DNA of 64,000 bases from Tyto alba (GCF_018691265.1 NW_024881301.1:15250752-15314751); one strand, 5' to 3'. Counted from the first letter of the stretch, positions 12,923 to 24,077 are shown. The notes: generated from the sequence alone by a model not told the origin. Made by a program: numbers and translations.

Positions 12923-14914
12923 TTTTTTGTGCTATTCAGGTCTCACCTTCTTTAGTCTTTTTTCTCACTTGTTTATACTTTCACTCAAGACATACATATT
13001 GCACAAGTAGAAAGTGTAGTATAAAAGGAAGGATGAATGTCATAATCCAATACAGCTAACTCAAACAAAAATAAAAAGAATGTCAACATTTTTCTGCAGT
13101 TTCATCTGAGATATTAAACATACTATTTTATTTAGCTATAGAAAGGTAACTTATTGTTGGAAAGTAGATCTGTGGAGGACTACTACATGTCTGTTCTCTA
13201 TATATAGTACGTAATGTCACCTGAATTACATAATTGCAGGAACTATATGAACTCAATTATTCTAGGCCATAATGTTCCTTATTTTGCATGCTAGCATGAA
13301 CAATAATACTTAGTTCCTCATTCACATTCATTTAGCTAATCTGGAGAAAGCTTTATAAAATAAGACAAGAAGTGTTGGAAAAGCTAGCTAGAAAGGATAA
13401 AGTAGTTTATGACTGCAGTTATGATACTGGTATCAAAAATACCAGTGTATTGAAAAGTATTACTCTGCTCAGATTGAATTACAGAGAGCAGAAGAAACTA
13501 AAGTTAAATTGTTCACTTATGGACCCTTCTGAAAATGTCTAAATGGAAAATCTGGGGAGATTTGGTTTCTGAGAGGGTACACGAAGTCTTGATTTTTACT
13601 TGCCACTCTTCTACATCATTTGCTAACATCATTTAGGGCTAACCTTCAAGTTCACATATGAACTGAATGTTCTAATCACTATAAAGAAATATGTAAACCC
13701 TATGTTTAGATCAAAAGAATGGAAATTTTGGGCTTCATAATTCATAATTCCTTACTTATCATCCTTGCCTCCTGGAAAATGGGCAGGGCTTTTTTTTTTT
13801 GTTTGTTTCCCAAGAGTATTTTTTTTCCTGTACTGACATGCTCTCTCACACAAGGATTTTGGCACAGATGAAATAAACATGCAATAATGAAACATATGAA
13901 ACAATATTTTTTGTAAGAATTTCAAATATCAGCTTGTTTGAATGCCAAAAAATGACTCTATAAATCTATTAATTTGGCACAAATGAATTTGGGGGATGCC
14001 TTAATTCACAATAACCATCTGAGTATGCATTTGCAGATAGCTTAATTTTTGCAATTGTAATGAAGAACATTTGTATATAAAATGTTGGGATAGAAATATT
14101 ACCAAGAAATTCTTCTTCTAAAATGTCTTTATAGAACAATAACGTTTGATATCTTTGTTTATATAGTATGATAGATATGTGAGAAGTGTAAGATGTCCAA
14201 TGAGCTATCTATCAGTGGATAGATAAGCCTTTCCTTTTCAAATACACTTTTTTTCTGAAAATGAAATAAATCCCAAACCCCTATGCTTAGATTGTTGGCC
14301 ACAGCCTCAGCACAAGTTTGTTGGAAGGAATAATACAGTCAAGTTGTACTCAGATGCCTCCTGAAGGCTACTGAAATTATAATTCTTTAACCTACTGCAC
14401 TGACCATATCTTTGCATGTTTCTACTTTCTCTGACAGCAAATCTAAGGTAATTATCTCCACTGTAAGGACTCTTCATATCTATTTATATAGGACAGAAAA
14501 ATTTCTCTAATTTATTACCAACTTCCATCTCTGACAAACCTACAGTGCTAGTTTCTCTTTATTACTTGATCATTACTTACTCTGCCTGACAAAACCAACT
14601 GGAGAGAGAGGGTGATGGATTTTTGACAAAAAAGGATAGAAGTTATAAAAATTGAGGACTTCCATGGTTCTTCTGGGAGCAGGAGCTCACAGGAAAGATT
14701 CTCTGATATTCACTGAAAAAGCTACAAGGTCCTAAGCACCCAGAAAAACTCAAATCTGAAAGGAGCTTAATGACCAGGAAGGAAATATATAAAGGAAAAA
14801 CTTACTTGCAGGTTTTTGTAGGGTTTTTGGATTGGACAGCTTCCTAATGATACCAGACATGAAGGATAACATATATGCTTCAACCACTTTTTATCTTTGA
14901 GCTTCTATCTGCTA
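12923..14914. other. Gene-free AT-rich unique DNA
   Basis: About 2 kb with no open frame of 60 codons or more and no recognised repeat beyond short T runs near 13790 and 13820. Confidence 0.7.
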
Positions 14915-16555
14915 TCACAGAAACACAGAATGGTTAAGTATGGAAAGGACATTTGGAGGTCATCTTGTCCAGCCTCCCTGCTCAAGCAGTGTCACCTATA
15001 ACAGGTTGCCCAGGACTATGTCCAGGCAGCTTTTGAATATCTCCAGGAGTGGAGACTCCACAACCTCCCTGGGCAACATGTGCCAGTGAATCTGTCATCC
15101 TCACAGTGAAAATGTTTCTTGGTGTGCAGAGGGAACCCATGTTTCAGTGTGCCCATTGCATCTGGCCCTGTCACTGGGCATGACTGGAAAGAGACTGGCT
15201 CTGTCCTCTTTGAACCCTCCCTTCAGGTATTTATATACAATGGTAAGATCCCTCCTGAGTCTTCTCTTCTCCAGACTAAACAATCCCATCTCTCTCAGCC
15301 TTTCCTTTTATCAGAAAAGTTCCAGTCCCTTCATCATCTTTCCAGCCCTTTGCTGGACTCTCTGCACTATGTCCATGTCTCTCTTGTACTGGGGAGCCCA
15401 GAACTGGAGCCAGTGCTCCAGGTGTAGCCTCACCAGAACTCGGTAGAAAGGAAGGATCATATCCCTTGGTCTGCTGGCAATGCTTTGCCTAATGCAGGCT
15501 AGAATAGCACTCACCCTCTTTGCATAAAGGGCACACTGTTTGCTCATGTTCAAGTTGGTATCCACCAGGACCCCCAGGGCTTGCTGAAGGTACGCTGTAT
15601 CCCATTATCCAGATCATTAATTAAGATCTTGAATAGGATTTGTCACCATATTGACCTCCGGGGTAATTCACTACTTACTGGCTTCTATCTAGACTTCATA
15701 CCACTGAAGACCACCCTCTGGGCCTGATGTTCAGCCTTTTTTTAACCTACCTTACTGTCCATCTCATCATCCAGCCCATACATCATCAGTTTCTCTATGA
15801 GGATCTTACAGCAGACACTGTCAAAAGCCTTCCTGAAGCCCAGGTAGACAATATCCACTGTTATCCTTTACCAAGCCAGTTGTTTCATTGTAGAAAGTTA
15901 TCATGTTGGTCAAGCATAACTTCCCCTTGGTGAATCCATGCTGACTTTGTCTATGACTTTCTAGTCCTTCATGTAGCTGGAAATGGTTTTCAGGAATATC
16001 TGTTCCATCACCTTTCCAGGGATTGAGGTGAGGATGATTGGTCAGTAGTTTCTTGGGTCATCCTTCCTGTCCTTCTTGAAGATAGGTGTGACATTTCCTT
16101 TCCTTCACAATGATTGTTCAAAGATTATGAAGCGTGACCTCCCAATGACATCTGCCACATCCCTCAGCTCTTGTGTGTGTATCCCACCAGGGCTCAGGGA
16201 CTTACGTATGTCCAGTTTTCTTAAGTACAACCTGACCTGATCTTCTTCTACCAGGATTGCGTGTTCCCTGCTCCAGCCTTTCCCTCTGGTCTCTGAGGCC
16301 TGGTATTCCTGAAGGCTGGTCTTGCTAGCAGACACTGGGGCGAAGAAAGAATTCAGTATCTCAGCCTTTTCCATGTTGTGTGTCACCAGGTCCCCTGCTC
16401 TATTCAGCAGCAGGCATTCATGTTCTTTAGTTTTCCTTTAGCCACCTATGTACAGGAATCCTTCCTGTTGCCTTTGACATCCCTTGTCAGATTCAGTTAC
16501 AGGTAGACTTTGGCTTTCCTAACATAAATCTCTTCATGCTTGGACACGTGTCCAT
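14915..16555 (-). mobile_element. CR1 LINE with partial ORF2, catalytic box deleted
   Basis: This is the longest CR1 copy in the window. Read on the minus strand from 16555, it encodes decayed ORF2. The frame at 16386-16105 includes MEKAEILNSFFAPVSASKTS and SPGGIHTQELRDVADVIGRS, typical of the region just before the reverse-transcriptase core. Broken frames then give recognisable pieces: VTPIFKKG-like (about 16090), NYRP-like, and ILFKILINDLDNGI-like (about 15640-15600). The frame at 15565-15311 encodes the C-terminal segment (MDTNLNMSKQCALYAKRVSA, then [20 protein letters not shown]). The 3' untranslated region runs to about 14915. At about 15580 the sequence jumps from the INDLD region straight to the 'gggtcctggtggatacc' segment, so roughly 300 bp including the expected FADD/YADD catalytic box are missing. 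Frameshifts and stops are numerous. It is a dead, 5'-truncated copy. Confidence 0.93.
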
Positions 16556-16586
16556 AAGTTTGGAGCTATGGGTAGGGCGATCTAAG

Positions 16587-16682
16587 TTTATGAGTTACTT
16601 GTGGCTGTCAAAGAGGTTTCAGACGAATTTATTATAAAATCTTACATGGGTAAGAGATGAGATATAATATAAACTTCAAAAG
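16587..16682 (+). repeat. Source copy (X) of a 96-bp duplicated segment
   Basis: A 96-bp stretch starting 'tttatgagttacttgtgg' and ending 'aaacttcaaaag' recurs in the same orientation at 19141-19236 with about 13 mismatches. It lies between the CR1 copy and the 5-bp duplication of the LTR at 16687. I do not recognise it as a known element. I infer it is the donor because it sits in simple flanking context, while the second copy is wedged into a rearranged junction. Confidence 0.85.
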
Positions 16683-16686
16683 TATG

Positions 16687-17283
16687 TGTTGGGGTTTGAG
16701 CCTGGTTGGCAGCCAACCATCATCAGCCAATCATCCACCCTTCCCCCCACACCACCTGGAAATGGGGGAGGGAATTGGAGGAGTAAAGGGAGACTCGCAG
16801 GCTGAGACAGAAACAGTGTAATAATGGTAGTAAAAAGAGAACAATGACAGTAATAGAAAATATAAACGGGCAATGCACAATGTAATTGCTCACCATCCGC
16901 TGACCAATACCCAGCCCGTTCCCAGCTAGAGATCCCTAAATACCAGGATCCCGCAATCACAATCCTGGAAGCAAGAGAGAGAGAGCAAGTCCCTTTGTGA
17001 CCACTCCTCCTCTATATAGTGAGCATGATGTTACATGATATGGAATATTTCATTAGCCAATTTGTGTCTTGTGCTCTGGCCATGCTCCCTCCCTGCTTCT
17101 TGTGCCCTTGTGCAAGGGCAGGACATGGGGAGTCGGAGAGTCCTTGAAATCTCAGTAGCAGTTGAAAACACCAGTGTGCTATCAGCATTCTTCTCATACC
17201 AAACCCAATGCTAAATCCAAAACACAGCACTCTTCTAGTTCCCAAAAAGGAATATTAACTCTATTTCAGCCCAAACCAGGACA
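16687..17283 (-). mobile_element. ERV solo LTR, family B
   Basis: A 597-bp LTR in minus orientation. On the minus strand it begins TGTCCTGGTTTGGGCTG and ends in CCAACA, so it has the TG...CA ends of a retroviral LTR. A perfect 5-bp target-site duplication GTATG flanks it (16682-16686 and 17284-17288). That fits ERVL-type insertion, and the absence of a second LTR or internal genes marks it as a solo LTR left by LTR-LTR recombination. It aligns end to end with 34483-35091. A TATA-like box (minus strand, 17019-17012) is followed downstream by a short GA/CT run (about 16974-16985). Open frames of 77-94 codons inside it are not genes. Confidence 0.92.
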
Positions 17284-17288
17284 GTATG

Positions 17289-18020
17289 TAAAACATGGAA
17301 TTGGTATATGTGTATTGAGATGTAAATGGATCTTGTATGATGGGGTTCAAGAATGAGAAGACAGGAAGGTTACAGAAGACAGTGCTTGGTTATTTGGATA
17401 AAAAAAGGAAAAGATTTACGTAGGTGAAACCTAAAATTAGGCAAATTAGAACATCTCTGTAGTAATGAATATTGTCTGTTTCACAGTAACTAAAAGACTT
17501 ATTGACATATAAAGTAGTTTTAATTTCAATAATAGCAAGGAGAAACAACAGGGAACTGGAATTAAAAGAATGGGTCAAGATGAGCTATTTCATAACCACT
17601 GAATGTTGTTAAGAAATGATGCCAAGACAGAAATAGTCCTAAGAATACATTAGATCAAAAGAACTACCACAGAGTTTAATAACAGACCTCTAAGATGGAT
17701 AAGAGAACTGTATAGCAAAGCTCTTTTATGATGCTGATGAAATTATCACCAAGTGCCTGTCATCCTGGGAAAACAAAAGAGGTGCCTGTAGAATTTGGTT
17801 GAAAATCCTTTTTATTTCATCTTTTGCTTTGATCCTATTGCATAACTGATGTTACTTTTGTAACTGTACACTAACTCATAATAAAACTGTGTGAAAGAGG
17901 AGAAAAATTGATAACAGACTGAAAAGGCATTGCTGATGCAAAAAATACACACCTGAGGCCCACCATAAGAATGGGAGAAATACATAATTCTGTCTTGGTA
18001 AAGGTAGAAGATTGGAAAAT
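17289..18020. other. Unique DNA between two LTRs
   Basis: About 730 bp of AT-rich sequence without recognised genes or repeats. It separates the family B LTR from the family D LTR. Confidence 0.65.
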
Positions 18021-18442
18021 CATACTGTATTGGATTTGTGTGGCAAGGTTTTGGTAGAGAGGGGGCTAAAGCGGTGGCTTCTAGGAGTAGCTGCCAGAAG
18101 CTCCCCCTATGTTTAATAAAGCCAGTGCCAGTCATCTCCAAGACAGATCCGTCGTTGGTCAAGGCTGAGCCCATCAGCGACGGGAAGGGGGGAAAAGCTG
18201 CACAACAGCAATTGCAGCCAGAGAGAGGAGTGACAACATGTGAGAGAAACAACTCTGCAGACACCTGGGTTAGTGAAGAAGGAGGGGGAGGAGGTGGTCC
18301 AGGTGCCAGAGTAGAGATTCTCCTTCAGCCAGTGGTGAAGACCATGGTGAGGCATGCTGTCCCTCTGCAGCATGGTGGAACAGATATCTACCTGCAACCT
18401 GTGGAGGACCCCATGCCAGAGCAGGTGGATGCCTGAAGGAGG

Positions 18443-18670
18443 CTGTGACCCTGTGGGAAGGCCAAACTGGAGTAGGCTCCTGGCAGGACCTGTGGACCTG
18501 TGGAGAGGGGATCCCACTCTGGAGCAGATTTGCTGGCAGGACTTATGACCTTGTGGGGGACCCAGGCTGGAGCAGTGTGTTCCTGAAGGACTGCATCCTG
18601 TGGAAGGGACCCATGCTGGAGCAGTTCATGAAGGACTGCAGCCTGTGGGAGGGACCCCAAGCTGGAGCAG
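18443..18670 (+). repeat. Tandem minisatellite-like units within LTR D
   Basis: About five degenerate units, each running roughly 'ctgtgggagggacccatgc' then 'tggagcagttcatgaagg', with period 45-53 bp. Related units occur in the family A LTRs. They lie in the U3/R part, upstream of the polyadenylation signal. Confidence 0.8.
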
Positions 18671-18888
18671 AGGAAGAATGTGAGGATTCTTCCCCCTGAA
18701 GAGGAAAGAGTGGCAGAGACATGTGATGAACTGACAGCAACCCCCATTCCCTGTCACTCTGTGCTGCTCAGGGAGAAGAGATAGAGAATTCAGGAGTAAA
18801 GTTAAATCTGGGAAGAAGGGAGGGGTGGGGAGAAGGTGTTTTTAAGATTTGATTTTATTTCTCATTATCCTACTCTGATTTGCTTAGT

Positions 18889-18894
18889 AATAAA
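18889..18894 (+). terminator. AATAAA polyadenylation signal of LTR D
   Basis: A canonical hexamer located about 185 bp before the LTR 3' end, the expected place for the R-region signal. I identify it by motif only. Confidence 0.55.
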
Positions 18895-19063
18895 TTAAAC
18901 TAATTTCCCCAAGGCGAGTCTGTTTTGCCCATGATGGTTGTTGGTGAGTGACCTCTCCCTGTCCTTATCTAGACTCATGAGTCTTTTGTTATATTTTCTC
19001 TCCCCTGTTCAGCTGAGGAGCAGAGTGATAGAGCAGCTTTGGTGGGCACCTGGCATCCAGCCA

Positions 19064-19315
19064 GGGTCAACCCACCATACGTGCTCACAGGCATCACACA
19101 GTGAACAAAAGTTCACCTATCTCTGAATGGGGTCATTGTCTTTATGAGTTACTTGTGGCAGTCAAAGGGGTTTCAGACAAATGTATTATAAAATCTTCTA
19201 CAAGTAAGAAATCGGATGTAATATAAACTTCAAAAGGGTCAACCCACAACACATACTCAGAGACATCACACAGTGAACAAAGGTTCACCTATCTCTGAAT
19301 GGGGTCATTGTCTTT
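19064..19315 (+). repeat. Rearranged LTR junction: 80-bp direct repeats separated by a copied segment
   Basis: Positions 19064-19143 and 19236-19315 are 80-bp direct repeats. Each contains the last 16 bp of the family D LTR, the 5-bp target-site duplication and 59 bp of flank. The last 51 bp differ at only one position. Between them, 19141-19236 is a second copy of the 96-bp segment at 16587-16682. The seams overlap by TTT (19141-19143) and G (19236). The layout matches template switching during DNA replication rather than transposition. The retrovirus insertion came first, because the repeats contain its target-site duplication. Confidence 0.85.
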
Positions 19316-20741
19316 CTAAGAGCTTCTATTAACTTCTCTTAAACATAAACTGTAAGCAAAAAACAGTACTAAAGCACTGAATGGAACCAGACCTGAAAGA
19401 AGCCATCGTTTTTGTATATCACAGAATCAATGCAGTCTGGTTCAGAATATCGCTACTAGAATTTACCTCTCCAGCAGATAATCAGCATTTGATTGTCTTG
19501 TCTTGAGGATCGTCTCCTCCCTTCTCCACTCCTCCATGTACACTGCTCTGCTGCTTCAATTACATATAGGTGACTATTGTCCAAAAGACAAATAATTTCT
19601 GATCAGGGAAAATGTCTGTTTCATTTCTTTCAGGATGTTACTTTTTTAGCTATTGTTATTCAGCATCCAAGCTATAAATAACATTTTTCTTATCAAAAAT
19701 AAGATGCCCGAGGCAGAATTTTTCTTGTGGCATGTGTTTTAGGTAATATTCAGATTTTATTGGACAGACTGAAAACTTAAATTCAGGGGATCCATCCTGA
19801 CTAGGTGACTTCTCACCCAGACAAAAATGTCAAATTTTTTGCCCTTTGTGGAGGAAGGCAGCAACAAGACATCTTTGAAAATGTCTAAATTCTACTCTCC
19901 ACCAATTTGGCCTGAATTACTCTGAAAGGAAAAGTAAGCAGAAATGCTTAGGGATTCACCTGAGAGGCTTTTTTATTCATTAAAATTAATATGTAAAATT
20001 TCTGTCTTAAAGAAAGAACTACTAATAAATACTCAAGTTGTAGAAAAATGGAAACTCAATAGGGATTTCATTCACATGCTGTACTTCTTGATCCCTAGTA
20101 CTCTCCTTTTGGGAACAAATAATTGGATGATTAATTGTGATCTTAAGTAATGACCTTCTGAATGACTCCAAAAAATATACACCTGGGAGATTTAAGTGGT
20201 ATACTAAGTATCTGTAAGAGCAAGCTGAAAGTGGCAATTACACTGAAAGCTAGTGTAATTGTTAGGGGATCAATTGTCAAACACTGGCAAACTTAAGAAA
20301 AATTAATGAAAGATCGGTACACAGACTCATGTGGCTTCAGTGATTTGCAGATAATTAAGGATCAGGTTAGAAGGTAGTGTGAGGAAAATAAAAAGCTATT
20401 TAATTTACTTTTGTTGAGTGACATTTGAAGGGACACAGAATGGAAATATTTTCTTTAGAGCAAAATCCAGTATAAAAATTTAAAATCCTTCCTTCTCCTC
20501 AGTTATAACATTTAGCTGTTAAGAAGTGATACCTTTTCATTGAAGTAATGATAAACTGCTCCCCCCTGTCATGGGAATAGGAAACCCATAAGAGTGGCTT
20601 TGCCACTGGAGGAAGTATCTCAAAAGTTAAGGGACAAGAAATCCCTCATTGTTTTAATTCATTAGATTTCCATTACAAAACTTTTTTAGCAGGATGGGGA
20701 GAGGGTTTATGCCTTGTACAGAAAGGAGGTCCCCAGTGTGG
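19316..20741. other. Gene-free unique DNA
   Basis: About 1.4 kb with no recognised gene or repeat. Open frames of 68-71 codons on opposite strands at about 19944-20237 overlap and show no product I recognise. Confidence 0.65.
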
Positions 20742-21425
20742 ACACAGAATCATTGAATGGTTTGGATGGAAAGGGATCTTAAAGATCATCTAATTCTATG
20801 ACCCCTGCCATGGTCAGGGATACCTCCCACTAGACCAGGTTGCTCAAAGCCCCGTCCAACCTGGCCTTGAACACTTCCAGGGAGGGGGCATCCACAACTT
20901 CTCTGGGCAACCTGTTCCAGTGTCTCACCACCCTCACTGTGAAGAACATCTTCCTCATATCTAATCTAAATCTACCCTCTTTCATTTTAAAACTGTTACC
21001 CCTCATTCTATCACTACACACCCTCATAGAGTCCCTTTCTATCTTTCCTGTAGGCCTCCTTTAAGTACTAGAAAGCTGCTAGAATGTGTCTCTGGAGTCT
21101 TCTCTTCTCCAGGTTAACAAGCCCCAGTGTCCCAGCCTGTTCTCATAAGGGAGGTGCTCCAGTCCCCTAATCATCTTTGTGGCCTCCTCTGGACTTGCTT
21201 GGACAAGTCTGTGCCCTTCTTATGTTGGGGGCCCCAGAGATGAACACAGTACTCCAGGTGGGGTCTCATAAGAGCAGAGTAGAGGGGAAGAATCACCTCC
21301 CTCAACCTGCTACTCACCCTTCTTTTGATGCAGCCCATGATGCAATTGGCTTTCTGGGCTATGAGTGCACATTGCTGGCTTATAGTCACTTTTTCAACCA
21401 CCGATATGTCCAAGTCCATCCCCAA
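20742..21425 (-). mobile_element. CR1 LINE, 5'-truncated copy on the minus strand
   Basis: On the minus strand the copy starts near 21425 in the ORF2 C-terminal region. The frame within 21527-21171 includes SQQCALIAQKANCIMGCIKR, then REVILPLYSALMRPHLEYCV, the segment that follows the reverse-transcriptase domain. The 3' untranslated region continues to about 20742, with the blocks complementary to 'gttgctcaaagccccgtcc' and 'aacctgttccagtgtctc'. It keeps a longer open coding stretch than the other copies, so it may be younger, but it is truncated and lacks the catalytic domain. Confidence 0.94.
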
Positions 21426-21902
21426 TGAATTAGAGAATAGAAATGTTATGCTGTAGCATGGAAGACCAACTTTTAGATACATATCAGGAATAACTGAAGA
21501 ACAACTGTACAGAAGTACATTCACCAAAATGTTTTACTAAAAAACTAATTATAAATGGGCTGTAACACTTAAGCTTAGTTATGAAGATTTTGTAAAATAA
21601 GAAGGGCTTATATTTATTGAAAATGTTATGTTTCATGAAAGTCTTTTTTGATTTTAGCTGTGTTATTGGAATAATGGATCTATGAACATAATCATGTTGA
21701 ATAGTATTGAAATAAGCCATAGACAAAAAGTGGGAACTCAGAATTTTCTGTTTCAGTGCTAATGCTGAATTAAAATACAATTAAATACACAGTGACTGAA
21801 ATAAGGGCTGTCCTTTTATAGAAATCAGCACTAACAACTGGAGTTCCAAGTCTCCAAATGGACTTAGTTTTCCTGATTCTCTTGTATAAGTAGCTAGTGT
21901 TT
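21426..21902. other. Gene-free unique DNA
   Basis: AT-rich spacer between a CR1 and an LTR. A 98-codon minus-strand frame (21780-21484) is not recognisable. Confidence 0.6.
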
Positions 21903-22954
21903 TGTCCTGGGTTTGAGTGAGTCGTGGGGTTTTTGGTAGTGGGGGAGGGGGCTACAGTGTTGGCCCCTGTGAGAAGATTCTTGAAGCTGCCCAGCTCCAA
22001 ATTGGCCCCATCTTTGCATCAAGGCTGAGCCAATCAGCTGTGCCTCTACGATAATGTATTTAAGAAGGGGAACCTTGGAGGAGTTGGACTTGTGAGGAGG
22101 AGTTGAGACATCTATGTTAAACCAAAGACAGTGGTGGAATGGAGGAGTAAAACATGGGAGAGTTGTGCCAGAGCAGAGACCTGCCCTGTATCTTGTGGTG
22201 AGATGACAAGGCAGACCCTCCCTGTCACCCATGGAAGTCTGTGGTGAAGCAGACACTGGCCTGCCTTCTCAGGTCACTGCACCCAAAGGAGGCTGGGATC
22301 CTGTGGGAATAAGCAGCCCCTGCTCTTGCAGTTTAGTGCTGGGAGGATTGCACCATGTGTCCCACATCGGAGCAGCTTGTGAAGGGCTGTGGCCCATGGG
22401 AGGGACTCCACTTGGAGAATGTTGGTGTCACACACTGGAGCAGCTCAGGAAACACCATAGCCCATGGGAGGGACTCAAACTGGAGAAAGTTTGTGGAGGA
22501 CTCTCTCCTGTGAGAGGGGGACTATCCTGGAGCAGGCGGAAGAAGTTCCAGAAGTTCCCCCCTCTGAAGGTGGAAGAAGCAGCAGCACTGCCTGCACCCC
22601 CCATTCCCTGTTCCTGCACCGTTGCAGGGAGGAGGTAGAGATATTGGGAGCAAAGCTAAGCCCAGGAAGGAGGGAGGGGTGAGGGAAGGTGTTTTCAAGA
22701 TATGGTAATGCTTCTCACTGTCCTACGCTATATGTTAATGGTTATTGTTGTTAGTATCTGTATGAAATTTATGTTATTTTTTTCTTCCCCTAATGAGACT
22801 GTCTTTTGCCTGTGACCATAATGAGTGACTCATCCGTCTATGTCTTTTCTGGAATCCCAAGGCTTTGCTTAGTTTCACCTTCTCAGCACTGGGGGAGAAG
22901 GGGGAGTGAGTGACTCTGTGGTGCTCAGTTGCTCTCTGAGCTGAAACCACAACA
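21903..22954 (+). mobile_element. ERV solo LTR, family A
   Basis: A roughly 1,052-bp LTR beginning TGTCCTGGGTTTGAG and ending 'gctgaaaccacaaca'. It aligns along its length with the copies at 33274-34265 and 38776-39783. It carries a CCAAT box (22030-22034) and a TATTTAAG TATA-like box (22057-22064), then degenerate tandem units around 22370-22500. The 5-bp flanks are TGTTT and ACTTT (three of five positions equal), so the target-site duplication is not convincing. The ends may have decayed or the copy may have recombined. No internal retroviral sequence flanks it. Open frames up to 135 codons inside are not genes. Confidence 0.9.
22030..22064 (+). promoter_or_regulatory. LTR A core promoter: CCAAT and TATTTAAG boxes
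   Basis: CCAAT at 22030-22034 and TATTTAAG at 22057-22064 are about 23 bp apart. Both are conserved at the matching place in the 33274 copy (33402-33406 and 33429-33436). They are probably the U3 promoter of this family. Whether it is active today cannot be judged from sequence. Confidence 0.5.
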
Positions 22955-23425
22955 ACTTTCAAGTTTGTTATGTTGCATTCATAGAGTTTTGAAAATATAG
23001 ATCTTATAGAAGCTGTAAAATGTAAGGTTTGTACTTCTGCAGAACAATTCCTGGGTTGGTTTGAGGGTGCTGAGTGCTGTAAAATCTGAATTGTGGAAGT
23101 ATTTATATACTGGTCATTTGGAAGAAGTACTTGATAGGCAGAACTCCCACTGAAATGAATGGGACACATCTGAAACATCAGGCAGTTTATGCCACCTTAA
23201 AATAAGGTAAGATCACTTCATTCAGAAATATGGCTGTGGAAATTTGTACTCAAGTTATATCAAAGAATAAGCTTTCACTTACCTATTATTGAAGCCAACA
23301 GGGATATTCTATGCCATGAAAGCATTGGGGTCTGACACCACATTATTGTACTTTGTTCAGTAGATTTTTTTTTTTCCTGAATTCCAGGTATCAGTGAAGA
23401 GTTGAGCACAAACAATCTAATACTA
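22955..23425. other. Gene-free unique DNA
   Basis: Short spacer with a T run near 23367. A 134-codon minus-strand open frame (23178-22774) starts here but runs into the LTR end, so it is not a conserved gene. Confidence 0.55.
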
Positions 23426-24077
23426 TTTTTTTTTTTTTTACTTTAACAGATTTATTGGAGAAAAAAATGGTAACAAGAAATCATTATAAACTAAAACCCA
23501 TTCATAAACACGTTGCTAAACTTACTACACATCAGGATACATGGTCACAAGATTAATTTTGTTGAAGCTGTGTTTCCACAGCAAGGATCTAAAATTTAAA
23601 CTACAAACCTGAGCACTTTTTGCTGATGTCCTGAAATTCAATCCACTGCAGAACTTAAATAAACTTAATTTTTGACCCATCATGAAAAATGACCTCCTCC
23701 TTCCCTCTTCATCCTTCTCAGTTACACTTTTCCTACACAATAATTTCACATTTTTGAATATCCACAGGAGATTTTCTATATCTTCAGTAGTGTGCTGGGT
23801 TTTTAAAGGTTTCCATTTGCAATTAAATTTTCCAAATAGACAATTTAAATTCTTAACTTTGCCATTTTGATAGGTGGTTTCCATGGTGACGAACTCCTAC
23901 CATTCTGAGAAAAATGGATTCAGCTGATGGTTGAGGATGACGAGTGGATTTTGGATCCATTGCAGTGACCTTTGATGAGAATCTGCTTCTATACTGCTAG
24001 TGTTCAAGTTCAGTTTTATAATCAAGACTGAATTTTTTTCTGCTATAAGCTTCTTTGCTTTCTTTACTCCATTGTGG
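23426..24077 (-). pseudogene. Possible decayed terminal exon or retrocopy
   Basis: Read on the minus strand, a good splice acceptor (pyrimidine-rich stretch ending in TATAG) lies just above 24077. The frame from 24077 is open for 26 codons to a TAG at 23999-23997. It then continues in the same frame for 47 codons to a TAA at 23855-23853, including the stretch STRHPQPSAESIFLRMVGVR. An AATAAA at 23456-23451 is followed after 11 bp by an A14 run (23439-23426). This could be a terminal exon with a 3' untranslated region, a broken exon, or a processed copy with its poly-A tail. I do not recognise the peptide. A 119-codon frame in another phase (23884-23525) overlaps. The in-frame stop argues against a working gene unless the protein ends there. 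Confidence 0.25.

Larger units (their letters stand above)
18026..19079 (+). mobile_element. ERV solo LTR, family D
   Basis: A roughly 1,054-bp LTR starting TGTATTGG and ending near 'gggtcaacccaccata'. The 5-bp sequence CATAC precedes it at 18021-18025. The same CATAC follows a second copy of the LTR end at 19252-19256, while the first copy is followed by CGTGC (19080-19084), a two-transition variant. Inside are five degenerate 45-53-bp tandem units (18443-18670) and an AATAAA polyadenylation signal at 18889-18894. Its body resembles the family A LTRs. Its last 100 bp or so instead match the family C LTR at 25624. Open frames of 119-150 codons on both strands here are products of the repeat units, not genes. 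No retroviral internal region is present. Confidence 0.88.

Noticed and set aside
18038..18747. Several frames of 119-134 codons on both strands
   Set aside because: They are produced by the tandem units of LTR D. Both strands being open at once, with no known motif, argues against coding.
21898..22959. TGTTT/ACTTT as the target-site duplication of the 21903 LTR
   Set aside because: Only three of five positions match, no better than chance in T-rich flanks.
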